From Blastocladiella emersonii ATCC 22665 (taxonomy: Eukaryota; Blastocladiomycota; Blastocladiomycetes; Blastocladiales; Blastocladiaceae), in contig JANHCV010000012.1 in assembly GCA_025594325.1 (NCBI GenBank), positions 186,001 to 250,000 of the forward strand: DNA of 64,000 nucleotides. The letters are read 5' to 3'. The notes beneath the pieces were generated by a model, which saw only the letters and a program-made list of their open reading frames with translations, searched no databases and was not told the DNA's origin. Below, one piece after another: positions 9,860 to 19,503 of this stretch (position 1 is its first letter; the number at the start of each line of letters is the position of its first letter). Both the position numbers and the translations under genes were made by a program.

Positions 9860-10906
9860 ATGTATCCTTTGACAGCAAGCAAGCCGCCGCAAACACGCAC
9901 CGGCCTGCGTCCACGGGCCCTGGGCGCGCGTGGGACCGCGGACGGCGATGCGAACGTGGGCGCCATCGAGCTCGCCGCGTACGACGCTCGTCTGCGCCGG
10001 CTGCGCAATCGCGCCGTCGAGGAGCAGCGGGTCCAACGAGAGCAACAGCTTGCAGCGCGGCGACGGCGTGGGCCGCAGACGCGGGTCTCCTCGACCAAGA
10101 AGCCCGTCGCCGTGAAGCAGGAGGACCCGCCACGGCCGCTGCCGTCGCCACCACCCGAACCGCTCCGTCCTTCGAAACCTCCGAGAGATGACGTTCCGGC
10201 TGTCGGCGACCTCCTGCGCATACTGCGGACGCGCCAGAAGCAGGCGGCGCGGTCGCCCGACCGTGGGATCGCGGCGTCGAACGCTTGGCCTATACTTCCA
10301 CCTCTGCTCCCGCCGTCTTCATCGCCACCACCACCTCCAAGGACGGTACAGGCCATTGCTATCCAAACCGACGATCCGCCAGACCCGCCGCAACCGCGCT
10401 CGCCGCCGCGGAAACCGCCCGTGGTGCAGATCGCGCTGACCCCGCGCCGACCGCGACCTTCCGTCGTACCTCCTGGGCGAACGCCGCCACCAGCTATGCC
10501 CGCAGCGCTTCCTCTAGTCCAAGCTCCATCAACACCACGCTCGCGTCGACGGAAACCGCGCCCCGGGCCGCCCTCTGGCCTCATCGAAATCGCTTCGACC
10601 GCCGCCGCACCACCGCTCATCTCGACCCGGACAACGCGCGTGCACGTCCACCCGCTTCTCCCCGCTGACCGCGACCGCGCCGTACTTGCCGTCGATGTCG
10701 CGCGCGCGGCGCGGATCCACGCGAACCGCCGGTCGCGCGCCGACTTTGTCGCCGACCACTACGGAGTGCGCGACCCCGCCGAGCTGTTCCGGCTCGTGGA
10801 CCGGGCCGAGTCGCTCATCTTCGCCGGTTTGATGCGCGGGGTGGTGCGCGAGGTGGACGCGGCGCTCGGCGGCGTTGTCGATGCGACGTTTCGTGGCGAG
10901 CTCTGA
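9860..10906 (+). CDS. Proline-rich protein with conserved-looking helical C-terminus
   Basis: 348 residues from an ATG at 9860. Residues 35-75 are a basic helical segment (YDARLRRLRNRAVEEQRVQR). Residues 80-245 are proline/arginine-rich and low complexity (PSPPPEPLRPS, PPLLPPSSSPPPPP). Residues 270-348 are a well-folded-looking helical domain (NRRSRADFVADHYGVRDPAE, then VDRAESLIFAGLMRGVVREV). The layout suggests a scaffold protein with a C-terminal dimerisation domain. I do not recognise the family. It ends 67 bp before the ALKBH1-like ATG on the same strand. Confidence 0.6.
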   Translation: MYPLTASKPPQTRTGLRPRALGARGTADGDANVGAIELAAYDARLRRLRNRAVEEQRVQREQQLAARRRRGPQTRVSSTKKPVAVKQEDPPRPLPSPPPEPLRPSKPPRDDVPAVGDLLRILRTRQKQAARSPDRGIAASNAWPILPPLLPPSSSPPPPPRTVQAIAIQTDDPPDPPQPRSPPRKPPVVQIALTPRRPRPSVVPPGRTPPPAMPAALPLVQAPSTPRSRRRKPRPGPPSGLIEIASTAAAPPLISTRTTRVHVHPLLPADRDRAVLAVDVARAARIHANRRSRADFVADHYGVRDPAELFRLVDRAESLIFAGLMRGVVREVDAALGGVVDATFRGEL

Positions 10907-10973
10907 TCAACTCTCTACCCATACACTCTCTGACTTCCATGAATCACATGTAAACTTGCTGCAACGTGACATT

Positions 10974-12152
10974 ATGGGTCGCAAGAAGAAGCAGCTGATG
11001 GCGATGCAGGCGCCCGACCCGGCGAGCATCGCGGGGCAGACGCCGTTCCGCGCCGTCGAGCGAAAGTACAAGCAGCGCTACTCGCCGCTCGACCTCGCCG
11101 AGGTGTTTGACTGGACGCAGTGGGATCCCAACGAGGATGAAGGTGATGTGGACTGGAGTGCGCCACCCGACGTGCCCGAGGGCCGACCGCCGTGCGCCGT
11201 CGCTGTGGAGACGGAGTCGAGCGTGCGCGACCTGCTCGCCGCCGAGTTCCCCGACCTCGACCTCCACAGCGACGGCGCACGACCGCCCGTCATCGCTTTC
11301 CCGGGCTTCCCTGGGTTCCTGTACCTCCCCGCCGCGCTCCCGCCCGCGGTGCAGCGCCACCTCGCGCGCCGGTCGCTGACGGCGTACACGGCGCCGCCCA
11401 ACCAGTGCGACATGTCGGCGCACTGGGCCATCCCCGCTTCGGGCCTGTGGCCGCTGCACGCTGCCGGCTCCACCGACGAGATCCCGCTGCGCCCGCCGCC
11501 CGCCGATGGCGACGACAGCGACGAGGACGCGAGCGGGGCGTACGCGCGCGGGACTCCGCCGACGCACCTGACGCCGCTCCCCGCGGGCGCGCTGCTCGAC
11601 CGCCTGCGCTGGTGCACGCTCGGGTACCAGTACCACTGGGCCAGCAAGACGTACCGCAGCACCGAGATGTTCCCGTTCCCCGCCGACCTCGCGGGCCTCG
11701 CGCGCGCCGTCGCGACAGCTGTCGAGTCGGCGACGTATCGCGGAATCGAGGTCGGCACGCGGTACCCGGGCACGCAGTACGTGGCGCAGGCCGGCGTTCT
11801 CAACGTGTACGGGTACCGCGACGCGCTCATGGGCCACGTCGACGAGAGCGAGCCGAACCGCGACGCGCCGCTTGTCTCGGTCTCACTCGGCGCATCGGCC
11901 ATATTCGTGGTCGGCGGCAAGACGCGCGCGACGCGGCCCATGGCGCTGCGGCTGCGGTCGGGCGACGCCGTTGTCATGAGCGGAGCAGCTCGCCGCGCGT
12001 TCCACGGGATCCCGCGCGTACTCGAGGACGAGTACCCGGACTGGATGGCCGAGACAGAGGAGCAGAGCGCGGACGCCGAGTGGAGCATGGTTGTCAAGTA
12101 CCTCCGCGCGCGCAAGGCGCGGATCAATCTGAATGTGCGCCAGGTCTTCTAA
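10974..12152 (+). CDS. ALKBH1: ALKBH1-type Fe(II)/2-oxoglutarate dioxygenase
   Basis: 392 residues, single exon; ATG at 10974 after a tight 67-bp spacer. The AlkB core is in the second half: WCTLGYQYHWASKTY near residue 220, iron-binding HxD in GHVDESE near residue 285, the distal His in RRAFHGIPRV near 344, and a 2-oxoglutarate-binding arginine pair in ARINLNVRQV at the C-terminus. The INLNVRQV ending is typical of ALKBH1. ALKBH1 enzymes remove methyl groups from nucleic acids (N6-methyladenine in DNA, tRNA m1A and related substrates). An insertion of acidic, Asp/Ser-rich residues near 180-195 is unusual. Early-diverging fungi are known for abundant DNA 6mA, so a demethylase role is plausible but inferred. 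Confidence 0.9.
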   Translation: MGRKKKQLMAMQAPDPASIAGQTPFRAVERKYKQRYSPLDLAEVFDWTQWDPNEDEGDVDWSAPPDVPEGRPPCAVAVETESSVRDLLAAEFPDLDLHSDGARPPVIAFPGFPGFLYLPAALPPAVQRHLARRSLTAYTAPPNQCDMSAHWAIPASGLWPLHAAGSTDEIPLRPPPADGDDSDEDASGAYARGTPPTHLTPLPAGALLDRLRWCTLGYQYHWASKTYRSTEMFPFPADLAGLARAVATAVESATYRGIEVGTRYPGTQYVAQAGVLNVYGYRDALMGHVDESEPNRDAPLVSVSLGASAIFVVGGKTRATRPMALRLRSGDAVVMSGAARRAFHGIPRVLEDEYPDWMAETEEQSADAEWSMVVKYLRARKARINLNVRQVF

Positions 12153-12387
12153 TACATCGGCTTTGCGCCTCGATTGCTGCGTCGGCGTGAGTCTCTCCCG
12201 CTGGATTCAAAGCGCGCGCACCCGCCGTCGCTGACGTGGCGCGCCACACGTGCTCCAGGACCCGCACGATGGCAACGACTGTTACCACCAGCGCACGTGT
12301 CCTAACACGAAAGATGAATAGGAGACGTACTCGTGCCAGCAAAGGTGTGTATTCGGTCTAGGATATGCGTCAGCCTATGACCACGGT

Positions 12388-13948
12388 TCAGTGAATGAAG
12401 CTGCTGTTCGGACACTGCTTGACAAACGCCTCGCGCACGCTGGGCCCAAAGACCCCGTTGCGCGTGAGCATAATCGAGTTCAGGTTCGATGGGAGCGATG
12501 GAATGAGATGCCATAACGCCTCTTCGTCAAGCCAGCATCGCTCGAGTCGCAGCGCAGCGAGATTGGGAGGCATATTTGAAGCGAGCACCTTGGCGCCACC
12601 CACCGCAATACAATTTGAAGAAAGGTCGAGGTTGCGCAATGTGCTCGGCAGTGCCCGAACGAGAGGAGCGAGAGCCTGCGGCGTGTCGAGGCTGCACCAA
12701 CGCAGCTCAAGCGTCTCGAGCTGCGGCGGCATGTGCTTGGCGAGAACGACGGCGGCGGACGTCTCGATGTGCTTACAGTAGCCCAGCGGGACCTTGGGCA
12801 GCTTGAGGGTTTTCAAACTTTGCGGAAGGTGTTCCAAGAGTGCTCGAGCGTTGACCTCGTCAAGGTCAACATTGTCTAGCACGAGCCGTGAGAGGGTTGG
12901 TGGAAAGTGCTCGGCCAGCAAGGTCACCGCAGCGTTTGGCATTGACGTGCAATTGATAGTGAGGGATTTCAGTCCAACCGGCAGTGCGCGTACGAGCGCG
13001 TCAAACGCAGAGGGCGAAAGTGTGCAGTCGAAGATGTCCAAGGCGATCAACAAGGCGGGCAAGCGGTCGAGCTCGGTCCCGCGCACAGTCTCAATGGATT
13101 TGAGGCATAGCGACTCGAGTCCCTCGTGAAGCCAGGATCCAACGAGTTGGTCGGCCTGGTAGTCAATTGGGATATCCGTAAGAGAGACAGCGCGGATCGT
13201 GCTCGGAAAGCGCATGGCCTGGATGAGCGGTAGAGTGATCACGCAGTTCTCGAAGAGCACCTCGTCCACGGTACAGTCGGGTTGGGAAAGCAGGTGGGCG
13301 ATCAGGTCAGCCCCGCCACGAGTGAGCCGGACCGAGTCAAGTTCGAGCTGATCGAGCGCGCCCGAGGCGAGGTCGTCGTAAAGGTCGCACACAAGCAAGT
13401 CGCCGTTTGCTGCCAAAGCATGCCCGTGAAACTACACACACGAACATTATTGTTGGCTTAGATCGAGCTCAACGCGACATAAGGTACGGAAGTACCATTG
13501 CGCTGGGCTCGGCTGGACGCTGCTCCTCCGGCGGAAGGTCCAAAAACACCTGCAACAGCACGGGCGGGGGAGCGCAAGGGTCGAGTTTGAGCGGCAGGCC
13601 CGACTCGCGCCACCACACAAGCACGTCGTAGCAACCGTTTTCCCACGCTCGGTCTAGAGCATGCTCGCTGCACTCAAGCGGCAAGCCATACTTGACCCGC
13701 ATGTCAAGTAAGTCAACTCGGCCCCGCGAGCTTGCTTCGTCTATTGAGTACGCCGCCATGTGGTGCAGGACGGCACGATGAACATCCCTTGAGTAGAAAA
13801 GCGGAAGGACCCGGAGGTACTCGAGCGCAGCTGGTGTGTTGGACGGGTCGAGAGAGCGCACTGCGTGCACGAGAATATTGGCGACTGCAACATAAGGAAT
13901 TTTCAGAGTAGCCGAGCTAACGACGTTGCATGGAGTTGGTTCATTCAT
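12388..13948 (-). CDS. Ankyrin-like/leucine-rich repeat family protein, intact
   Basis: Two exons: 13948-13496 and 13431-12388, separated by a 64-bp intron (GTACTT...GTGTAG), phase 0, 498 residues. Residues 1-150 are the family's helical ankyrin-like block (IPYVAVANILVHAV, SLDPSNTPAALEYL, VLVWWRESGLPLK). Residues 175-498 are leucine-rich repeats with about 24-residue spacing (LKSLTINCTSM, LSRLVLDNVDL, LRNLDLSSNCI, LAALRLERCWL). It is the undamaged relative of the pseudogene at 5360-6805 and shares homologous upstream DNA with it. A protein-interaction role is likely. No catalytic domain is present. The large, fast-changing family with frequent dead copies suggests birth-and-death evolution. 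Confidence 0.8.
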
Positions 13949-14091
13949 TCTGCATTGGTTTTATGTGCGCAGGTGGTCGAAGGGAGCGCGGGTCAAAGTG
14001 CCACCAGTTCCCCAATGTCACTCGCGACCCCTGTCAAGCCTCACCTCACACCGCATCACGCGCAAGTGAGTACCGCGTCAGGCACGCATTC

Positions 14092-15726
14092 CTAACACGG
14101 AAACACGCTGAAATCGGGATAATTCTGAGCACGATACGCATACCATTCCGGGAGCGGGTGGAGCGCGGTCGCGGCTGCGGCGGCGGCTGGGCAGCCCAGG
14201 AACTCGCGACACGCGTGCACCGCGCCGCGCGTGATGGCGCAGGCAGACAGGCGGATCGCGGCAGCGTCGGGCAGGTCGAGAAGCGGCGGCAGCGCGTCCT
14301 CGCCCGGGATCAGCTGGCCAGCCTCTTTTGCGCCGCGGCGCGCGATCGCCCAGGCAGGGATTGCCGCGACGCGGGTCGCGAACGCTGCGTCGCGGTCGGC
14401 GCGCAGCGTGTTGACGTTGAGGTGCATGACGTGCAGCAGGTCAGGGCCGAGCAGCGCGTCAATCAGCGTGCCGGCGGCGGGCTTCAGGGCGGCGTCGTGC
14501 TTGGCCGCGCCGACAGACGTGAGCTGGCTAAGCCACGACTCGGAGATCTGGTCGAGCGTCTTGACGCGCTGCTCGTCCATGAGCTTGCACTGGAACCAGT
14601 GGAACGGCGTATCCTGCAGGCCGCACGAGCACCAAGACGCCTTGAAGTCGGCGTTCCAGCACGGGATGCAGCGGGCCTCGGGGTTCCGCTCGGCGGCGCA
14701 CTCGGCCCTGCCGCAGGTGGGCACGGCGATGCGGCCGACCGAGTGCAGCGACTCGCGGCACGGCAGCTTGTTGGTGAGCGCGCGCAGGCGGAAGGACGCC
14801 TCCTTGTTCTAGTCGCGCGAGGTGCGGCGCGCGAGCGGGCGCGACCCGCCGTGGAGCGCGAGCGCGGTCGCCTCCCAGTCGAGCTCCTCGGCCTGGGCGG
14901 TGGCGGCGTTTGCAGCTGCTACAGCGGCGGCTGCAGCGGTGTCGGCGGGTTCGGGCTCGGGCGGCGGCGGCTGCGCGAGCGCGAGGTGCGTCACGTTCTC
15001 GGCGAGCACTGCTTCGTGGCACTCGGCCTGTGCGAGGTCGCGCATGAACTTGCGCGGGCCGCCGCCAATCTTGTGGTCAAAAATGGCGGGGACGTGGTGG
15101 AGGTCCGGCTCGGTGCGCGTGCGTTTCAAAAAGTACGCGTCCGAGGCGGGCGGCTGGTTCGCCGCGGCCTTGGCGGCGCGGTCGGCGACGTTGTTGGGCA
15201 TGGTCGAGTCGTCGGCGTGGCCGCGGACCCACGAGAAGGTGATTTTGACGTTGCGGTCGCGCAGCGCGAGGCGGAGCGCGGACCACAGGTCGCTCAACGC
15301 GCACTGGACGCGCTGCCGCACCGTCGCCGTTGGCGACAGCTGCGTGCGCGCGGCCTCGATGGCGGCCTGCGAGTCCGAGTAGATGTGCAGCGCGGTCCCG
15401 GCGGCGACCTGCGACACGGCGAGGACGAACGCGTGGATTTCGGCGCGCGTCGACGAGAACGGGCCGGGCGGGAGCTTGGCGGCGGCGATGTGGCCCATGT
15501 TGTTGTCCGTGACGCCGTTGGTGGCCGCGCGGCAATCAGCAGCGAAGCGCGTGGCCGTGTCGTAGCCTTAGGGCAGAGGGAACACGGCGGCGGAGCCCGC
15601 GCGCGCAACGCCCTTGGGGCCTGGGCGGTCCGCGTAGTACGAGCCGTCTGTGTACGCAACAACAACGTTGCCCGGGGTGGGCATGATCTCAAACCCGACG
15701 GCGCGGACTGGATCGACGACGCGCAT
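14092..15726 (-). pseudogene. LINE remnant: RNase H plus zinc-binding C-terminus
   Basis: One minus-strand frame from 15726 to 14092 with two in-frame stops (TAA at 15568-15570, TAG at 14809-14811). Its first part is an RNase HI: catalytic D in AYTDGSYYADR, E in STRAEIHAF, D in IYSDSQAAIE and D in NNVADRAAKA, all present. After an Ala-rich linker comes a Cys/His cluster (CGRAEC...CIPC...CSCG...HWFQC), like the zinc-binding tail found after RNase H in I-clade-type non-LTR retrotransposons. No reverse transcriptase or endonuclease is found upstream, so this is a 5'-truncated dead copy. Confidence 0.75.
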
Positions 15727-16242
15727 TCAGTCCGAGCGTGATGGCTTGGCCTGAAACGAAGACCGGCTAACCGTTCGAACCCTAGGCCATGGGGGATCGT
15801 TTGAGCGAGGTCTCTTTTGGCTCCACGACGTTTGACTTCGCCGCGTCCGTGCGAACCAAAAGGTTGTGTTAGGGTATTTATTTCTTTTGACATCTACTCT
15901 CCGTGTGATCCTTTTTGGTACCAAATGCTTACGCCAAAGAGCGGTTGTCCATGGATGGGCTGTCTTTCAGACGCTTGCGCTCGCCTTATGTTCACCCGTA
16001 TCACCAGCGCCAGCGCGTTCGCTCAGCCGCGCGTGGAAAATTCCTACTTGTCGCAAATAAAAAACAGAAAGCAAAAGGAGTACCTCGCCGGTTCGGGCGC
16101 CCTTGCACAATATGCATCTGGGTTTGAACTCTTAGCCATTATCCCATTTCACATCTTGTAAACAAAGCCGCCGCGCTCCACCTGAGAGCTATCAATCAAC
16201 TTGGATAAAGTTATTCAATGCCACACCTCCCAACAAGCTTGG
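15727..16242. other. Intergenic between LINE remnant and viral element
   Basis: AT-richer than its surroundings, with no convincing gene or repeat. It ends in CATGT, the left copy of the target duplication of the viral element. Confidence 0.4.
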
Positions 16243-16247
16243 CATGT
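16243..16247. repeat. Target site duplication CATGT, left copy
   Basis: CATGT lies directly outside the left terminal palindrome and is repeated at 32360-32364 directly outside the right one. A 5-bp duplication fits integration by a retroviral-type (rve) integrase. Confidence 0.85.
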
Positions 16248-16273
16248 TGCCGTATCCCTTAAGGGATACGGCA
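16248..16273. repeat. Perfect 26-bp terminal palindrome, left end
   Basis: The extreme end is a perfect palindrome whose first half is TGCCGTATCCCTT, followed by its exact reverse complement. The same palindrome ends the right side at 32334-32359. Confidence 0.92.
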
Positions 16274-16767
16274 TGGGCTGACCCACCACCACCTGGGCTG
16301 ACCAATTGCTTACCCCGAGCGGTCGGCGGCAGTCACTCAGGCTAACCACGTGATCGGCAATGCGTTACCCCGGGTAATATATTGAGATTTGCCAAATGCC
16401 CCAGGGGTACGGCACGGGGGCGGGTGGCGGGTGGGTCACGTGGATCACGTGCAGATGAACGGCGCGTGGGCACGGCTGCGAGTCAATCTGCGAGACAAGT
16501 CCAAGAGCAGATCCCTGAGCCCGTCCCTGACCAACCGCTCGGGCTGACCATTGCTTACCCCAAGCGGTTGGCGGCGGCCGGCGAGCGCAGCGAGACAAAG
16601 AGCAGCGCAGCTGCGGCTACCCACTGACAGAGTTCCATGGTCTGGTCCCTGACCTGACCCCCGAGCCTGTCCCTGACCTGACCCCCGAGCCCGTCCCTGA
16701 CCTGACCCCCGAGCCCATCCCCGACCACCTGCCGCAAGCGGCTGCTATGAAGCCACTCACCGTAAAG

Positions 16768-16837
16768 GTTCCACTTTCATGGCATATTACGACAGAGTAT
16801 ATATATACACTACCCTTTTTTGCCATGAAAGTGGAAC
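16768..16837. repeat. Hairpin in the left terminal repeat with TATATATA loop
   Basis: Two 17-bp perfect arms (GTTCCACTTTCATGGCA at 16768-16784 and its reverse complement at 16821-16837) enclose a 36-bp loop containing TATATATATA and a T-run. The same structure is at 31794-31863 in the other repeat. It could be an origin-like or promoter structure. That is inference. Confidence 0.8.
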
Positions 16838-17023
16838 TTTCAAAGACAAGAGGTCAGGGTACGGGGGGGGGGGGGAAGGTTGAGGACAAGGGAGCGTCTT
16901 AGCAGCATCAATGTATTGGGCAGGACAGGGGTCAGGGCAAGGGAGCGTCTTAGCAGGCAGCATCTTAGCAGGCAGGAAGGCAGCGTGGCAGGTCGTGGAG
17001 TGTCTTAGAGCTCGTTGTTGTCC

Positions 17024-18086
17024 AGCTTGAGGACAAAGGTCGGGGACTGCTGCGGGGTGGTCGTCCAGCTTGCCCAGTGAGCCGCGTGGCTGGTGAACTG
17101 ACCAACCGCGTGGCTGGGGAATTAGCGCTATCCCTTGCCCTATAAGAACCCCCCACCGCCCCCCTCCCCAGACCTGCTCTCCACCACCCACAACTGAAGC
17201 CATGACACAGATTCACTGCCTCAAGCCCCTGCTGGAGCGCGTATAGGCCATCTTGCTGCAATGAGCCCAACACACTCACAGGACTTTTGGTATGGGTGTC
17301 ATGGCCAACGTTGTGGGTGGTCAAAGTGTACGGCACAAGACGTACAGGGCTATCTGCTGTGCACGGCAATAGACTCAGTTGCTTGTGTCAGGACATGGAG
17401 CGCTGCGCGGACTTGCTACCCGTGCAGTTGCACCATGGACCTTTCTTCCTTTATCCTGTTGGCGCTGTGTGGTCAATGAGCTTTGGTCTGTGCTGGTGTC
17501 CTGGTGTGTTGGTGTCCTGGTGTCCTGGTGTGTTGGTCTCCTGGTGTCCTGGTGTGTTGGTGTCCTGGTGTCCTGGTGTCCTGGTGTCCTGGTGTGCCGG
17601 TGTACTGTGTGGTCGATGAGTACTTGGCAATGATGCCCTGCTCCACACTGGAACTCTGATTAGTGGTTGGCCACCATGAAAGGAGACTCCAGTGTGGGGC
17701 AGTCTGGGGGCTGCCTGGCCAGCAGCTCCTGGACGGGGGCGGAGCACCCATTGCTACGTTATGTCATTACAGGGGGCTGTGGTCACGTGACCAGTTGCCA
17801 TGGACTGTTTGGTGGTGATGATGGAAGCGCGTTCAACGCACAAGTCTTTGACTTCTTCTCTGAGCCTTCAGTAACCCATGCGGGGCTGCATCCTTGACAT
17901 CACTCCCCTGCCTCAACCGCCGTGCGACCACTTGGAGCCACCTCGGTGGGTCTATGACAACCAGTTCCTGCTGGCCACGGTAGTTTACCCATGCTGTCAT
18001 CACACGTACACTTACCGCCGTAACGACTACTAAGTCTTTGGTCTTCAGTCTTCAAGGTAGCATTCACTGTTAACTTGAAGGGGCGC
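17024..18086. other. Left interior of viral element, no confident gene
   Basis: Contains a TATA-like box (CCCTATAAGAACC, about 17138-17150) about 50 bp before an ATG at 17202 that opens only a 14-codon frame, with a possible short GTATAG...CACAG intron after it. A plus-strand frame across 17290-17480 has protein-like text (LSCLCQDMERCADLLPVQLH) but no ATG and runs into a tandem repeat. It may be a decayed or spliced small gene. I cannot settle it. Confidence 0.3.
17493..17602 (+). repeat. TGGTGTCC minisatellite
   Basis: A run of TGGTGTCC/TGGTGTGT units, 8-10 bp each and about a dozen copies, inside the viral element. Confidence 0.85.
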
Positions 18087-18233
18087 TTACTCAAAGCGCA
18101 CGGTGTACACAACTTTGACGCCGGGTGGACTTGTGTCTCGGATGGCCGTGTACTGGCTCAGGAACTTTGGCCCTGGTGTGGTTGGAGAAGGTGTATGGGG
18201 TGGTGACAAAGTGCAGCCAGTAGCCTGGTTCAT
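18087..18233 (-). CDS. Possible 48-residue viral protein
   Basis: ATG at 18233, stop at 18087-18089. The start is preceded by TTTATTTTCCCGACAACG and TAGTAAG, matching the element's gene-start motif, which is the main reason to list it. Pro/Thr-rich N-terminal half, then a β-like tail (GVKVVYTVRFE). No family recognised. Confidence 0.4.
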   Translation of the reverse strand: MNQATGCTLSPPHTPSPTTPGPKFLSQYTAIRDTSPPGVKVVYTVRFE

Positions 18234-18294
18234 GGTGTTGTCTCTTACTACGTTGTCGGGAAAATAAACACATTGCGCTGATGCGTTGCTTAGT

Positions 18295-18399
18295 CTACGG
18301 CGCGAATATCTTTGAGCGCGCTGGAGGTGTACCAATGATGGCAAGGTTGGCCACAAGGATGACCACGTTGGCTGCAAGGACAAGTGTCTCAAGGATCAT
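18295..18399 (-). CDS. 34-residue single-pass membrane protein of the viral element
   Basis: ATG at 18399, TAG at 18295-18297. Residues 6-23 (LVLAANVVILVANLAIIG) are one hydrophobic helix; the tail is short and basic (PPARSKIFAP). Upstream it has ACTTTTTTGCTG then TACATGTAAG directly before the ATG, the same motif seen before the capsid and ATPase genes, so it is probably real despite its size. Possible roles are a membrane-active or virion membrane peptide, by analogy only. Confidence 0.55.
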   Translation of the reverse strand: MILETLVLAANVVILVANLAIIGTPPARSKIFAP

Positions 18400-18429
18400 C
18401 TTACATGTACACAGCAAAAAAGTCGCAGC

Positions 18430-19176
18430 TCAGATGAACGCAAGCTCAATGTAGAAGGGTTGCCCCAGGAAGTCAACAGAGCGCAGGTTCTTGTCCACCA
18501 CGTCAACGTCAATGGAGTCTATCAGCTGTGGTGTGCCTCGCGCGTCAAAGCGAAAGTAGTCGCTCATGTGTGGACGGTGCTTGAACCAGCTCCCAAACGG
18601 CTGTGTGACATGGATGCTGCACAGCACACCATTGTCCTGCGGGTACGCCAAGAACATGTTGTCCGCAAGGCGGCTGCCCAGGTTGTGCGAGTACACATGC
18701 AGCAGGTTGATGGGAGAGATGTTCACCAGAGATGTCCCGTACTGGACCTTGCTGTAGCCGTAGCTGCTGACAAAGCCCATGTGTGTGTTCAGCGCAGCGG
18801 CCCCTGTCCCAACAGTGAAGTCGCAGGTGTCATTGGCAATGCGCATCTTCTGTGTGGTGGAGTCAACCTGCACATCCCATGTGCCCTGCCACAGAAGACT
18901 TGACGGCGCGTTGTTGAGCAGGCTCTTGAGCGTTGACATGAACGTCTCAACTGTGTAGTTGCCGTCAGGGACAGTGATGGTCCCTGGGAAGGTCACACTG
19001 CCACGGCTCTGTGTCAGGTACACCTTGTTGGCCTTGGAGTTGACCGTGTGCCAGCTGTTGCAGAGGTATGCTGAGTTGACCTTGATGCCGCTCACAGACA
19101 CGGCCCGCGGGAGGTACAGCACACCGTTCTTGAGGTCGCGGCTGCAGATGGTCAGTGTCTTGTAGGAGCCAGTCAT
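18430..19176 (-). CDS. Minor capsid (penton-like) protein
   Basis: 248 residues, ATG at 19176. β-rich with the pattern of single-jelly-roll penton proteins of Polintons and virophages: an early strand pair (TLTICSRDLKNGVLYLP), the 'VPDGNYTVETFMSTLKSLLN' helix-containing insertion near residue 70 typical of these proteins, and a long β-rich second half (LLHVYSHNLGSRLADNM). It would form the fivefold vertices next to the major capsid protein. It lies two genes from the major capsid gene, on the same strand, in the usual morphogenesis block. Identity rests on pattern and position rather than an unmistakable motif. Confidence 0.65.
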   Translation of the reverse strand: MTGSYKTLTICSRDLKNGVLYLPRAVSVSGIKVNSAYLCNSWHTVNSKANKVYLTQSRGSVTFPGTITVPDGNYTVETFMSTLKSLLNNAPSSLLWQGTWDVQVDSTTQKMRIANDTCDFTVGTGAAALNTHMGFVSSYGYSKVQYGTSLVNISPINLLHVYSHNLGSRLADNMFLAYPQDNGVLCSIHVTQPFGSWFKHRPHMSDYFRFDARGTPQLIDSIDVDVVDKNLRSVDFLGQPFYIELAFI

Positions 19177-19197
19177 TTAAGTAAGGCTTAGAAGATA

Positions 19198-19464
19198 TTA
19201 TTGCACTGCCGTGCCTGTGTCGTTGTCGTCTGTCTCAAAGATCTCACTTGTTGGCCGGTTGTACCATGTGTGGATGTCCTGGGCCAGGTCAGCGCCCTTG
19301 GACACAAGCTGTGCCACAGACGACACGGCAGGGTTGTGCGAGCGCTCAAAGAACTTGGACACGGTCTTGACTCCCTTGAGCACGGTGGGGAGATGCTTGT
19401 TCACAAAGCCGCCTACCTGGCCGAGCACATTGCTGAAGTTGGTCCACAGGTTCCTGAAGATCAT
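19198..19464 (-). CDS. 88-residue virion-associated protein candidate
   Basis: ATG at 19464, after ATTCTTTTCTTGCGTAC and AGTTAA (the element's start motif). The N-terminal 55 residues are an amphipathic, glycine-containing helical stretch (WTNFSNVLGQVGGFVNKHLP, then LKGVKTVSKFF); the C-terminus is acidic (ETDDNDTG). Placement between penton and major capsid genes and the amphipathic helix recall adenovirus pVI/pX-like proteins of Polintons. That homology is inference from composition and position. Confidence 0.5.
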   Translation of the reverse strand: MIFRNLWTNFSNVLGQVGGFVNKHLPTVLKGVKTVSKFFERSHNPAVSSVAQLVSKGADLAQDIHTWYNRPTSEIFETDDNDTGTAVQ

Positions 19465-19503
19465 TGCGTTTAACTGTACGCAAGAAAAGAATGCACGCGG
19501 GGC

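Larger units (their letters stand above)
16248..17023 (+). repeat. Left terminal inverted repeat of the viral element
   Basis: 776 bp, reverse complement of 31614-32359. The 30-bp length difference comes mainly from a 28-bp internal unit (CCCTGACCTGACCCCCGAGC type) present three times here (about 16645-16720) and twice on the right, plus a longer poly-G run (13 versus 7) at about 16863. The inner boundary is CTCGTTGTTGTCC at 17011-17023. Confidence 0.92.

Noticed and set aside
13930-15741. Long plus-strand frame of about 600 codons
   Set aside because: It is the antisense shadow of the LINE RNase H region; its translation is Arg/Gly/Ala-rich low complexity with no domain.
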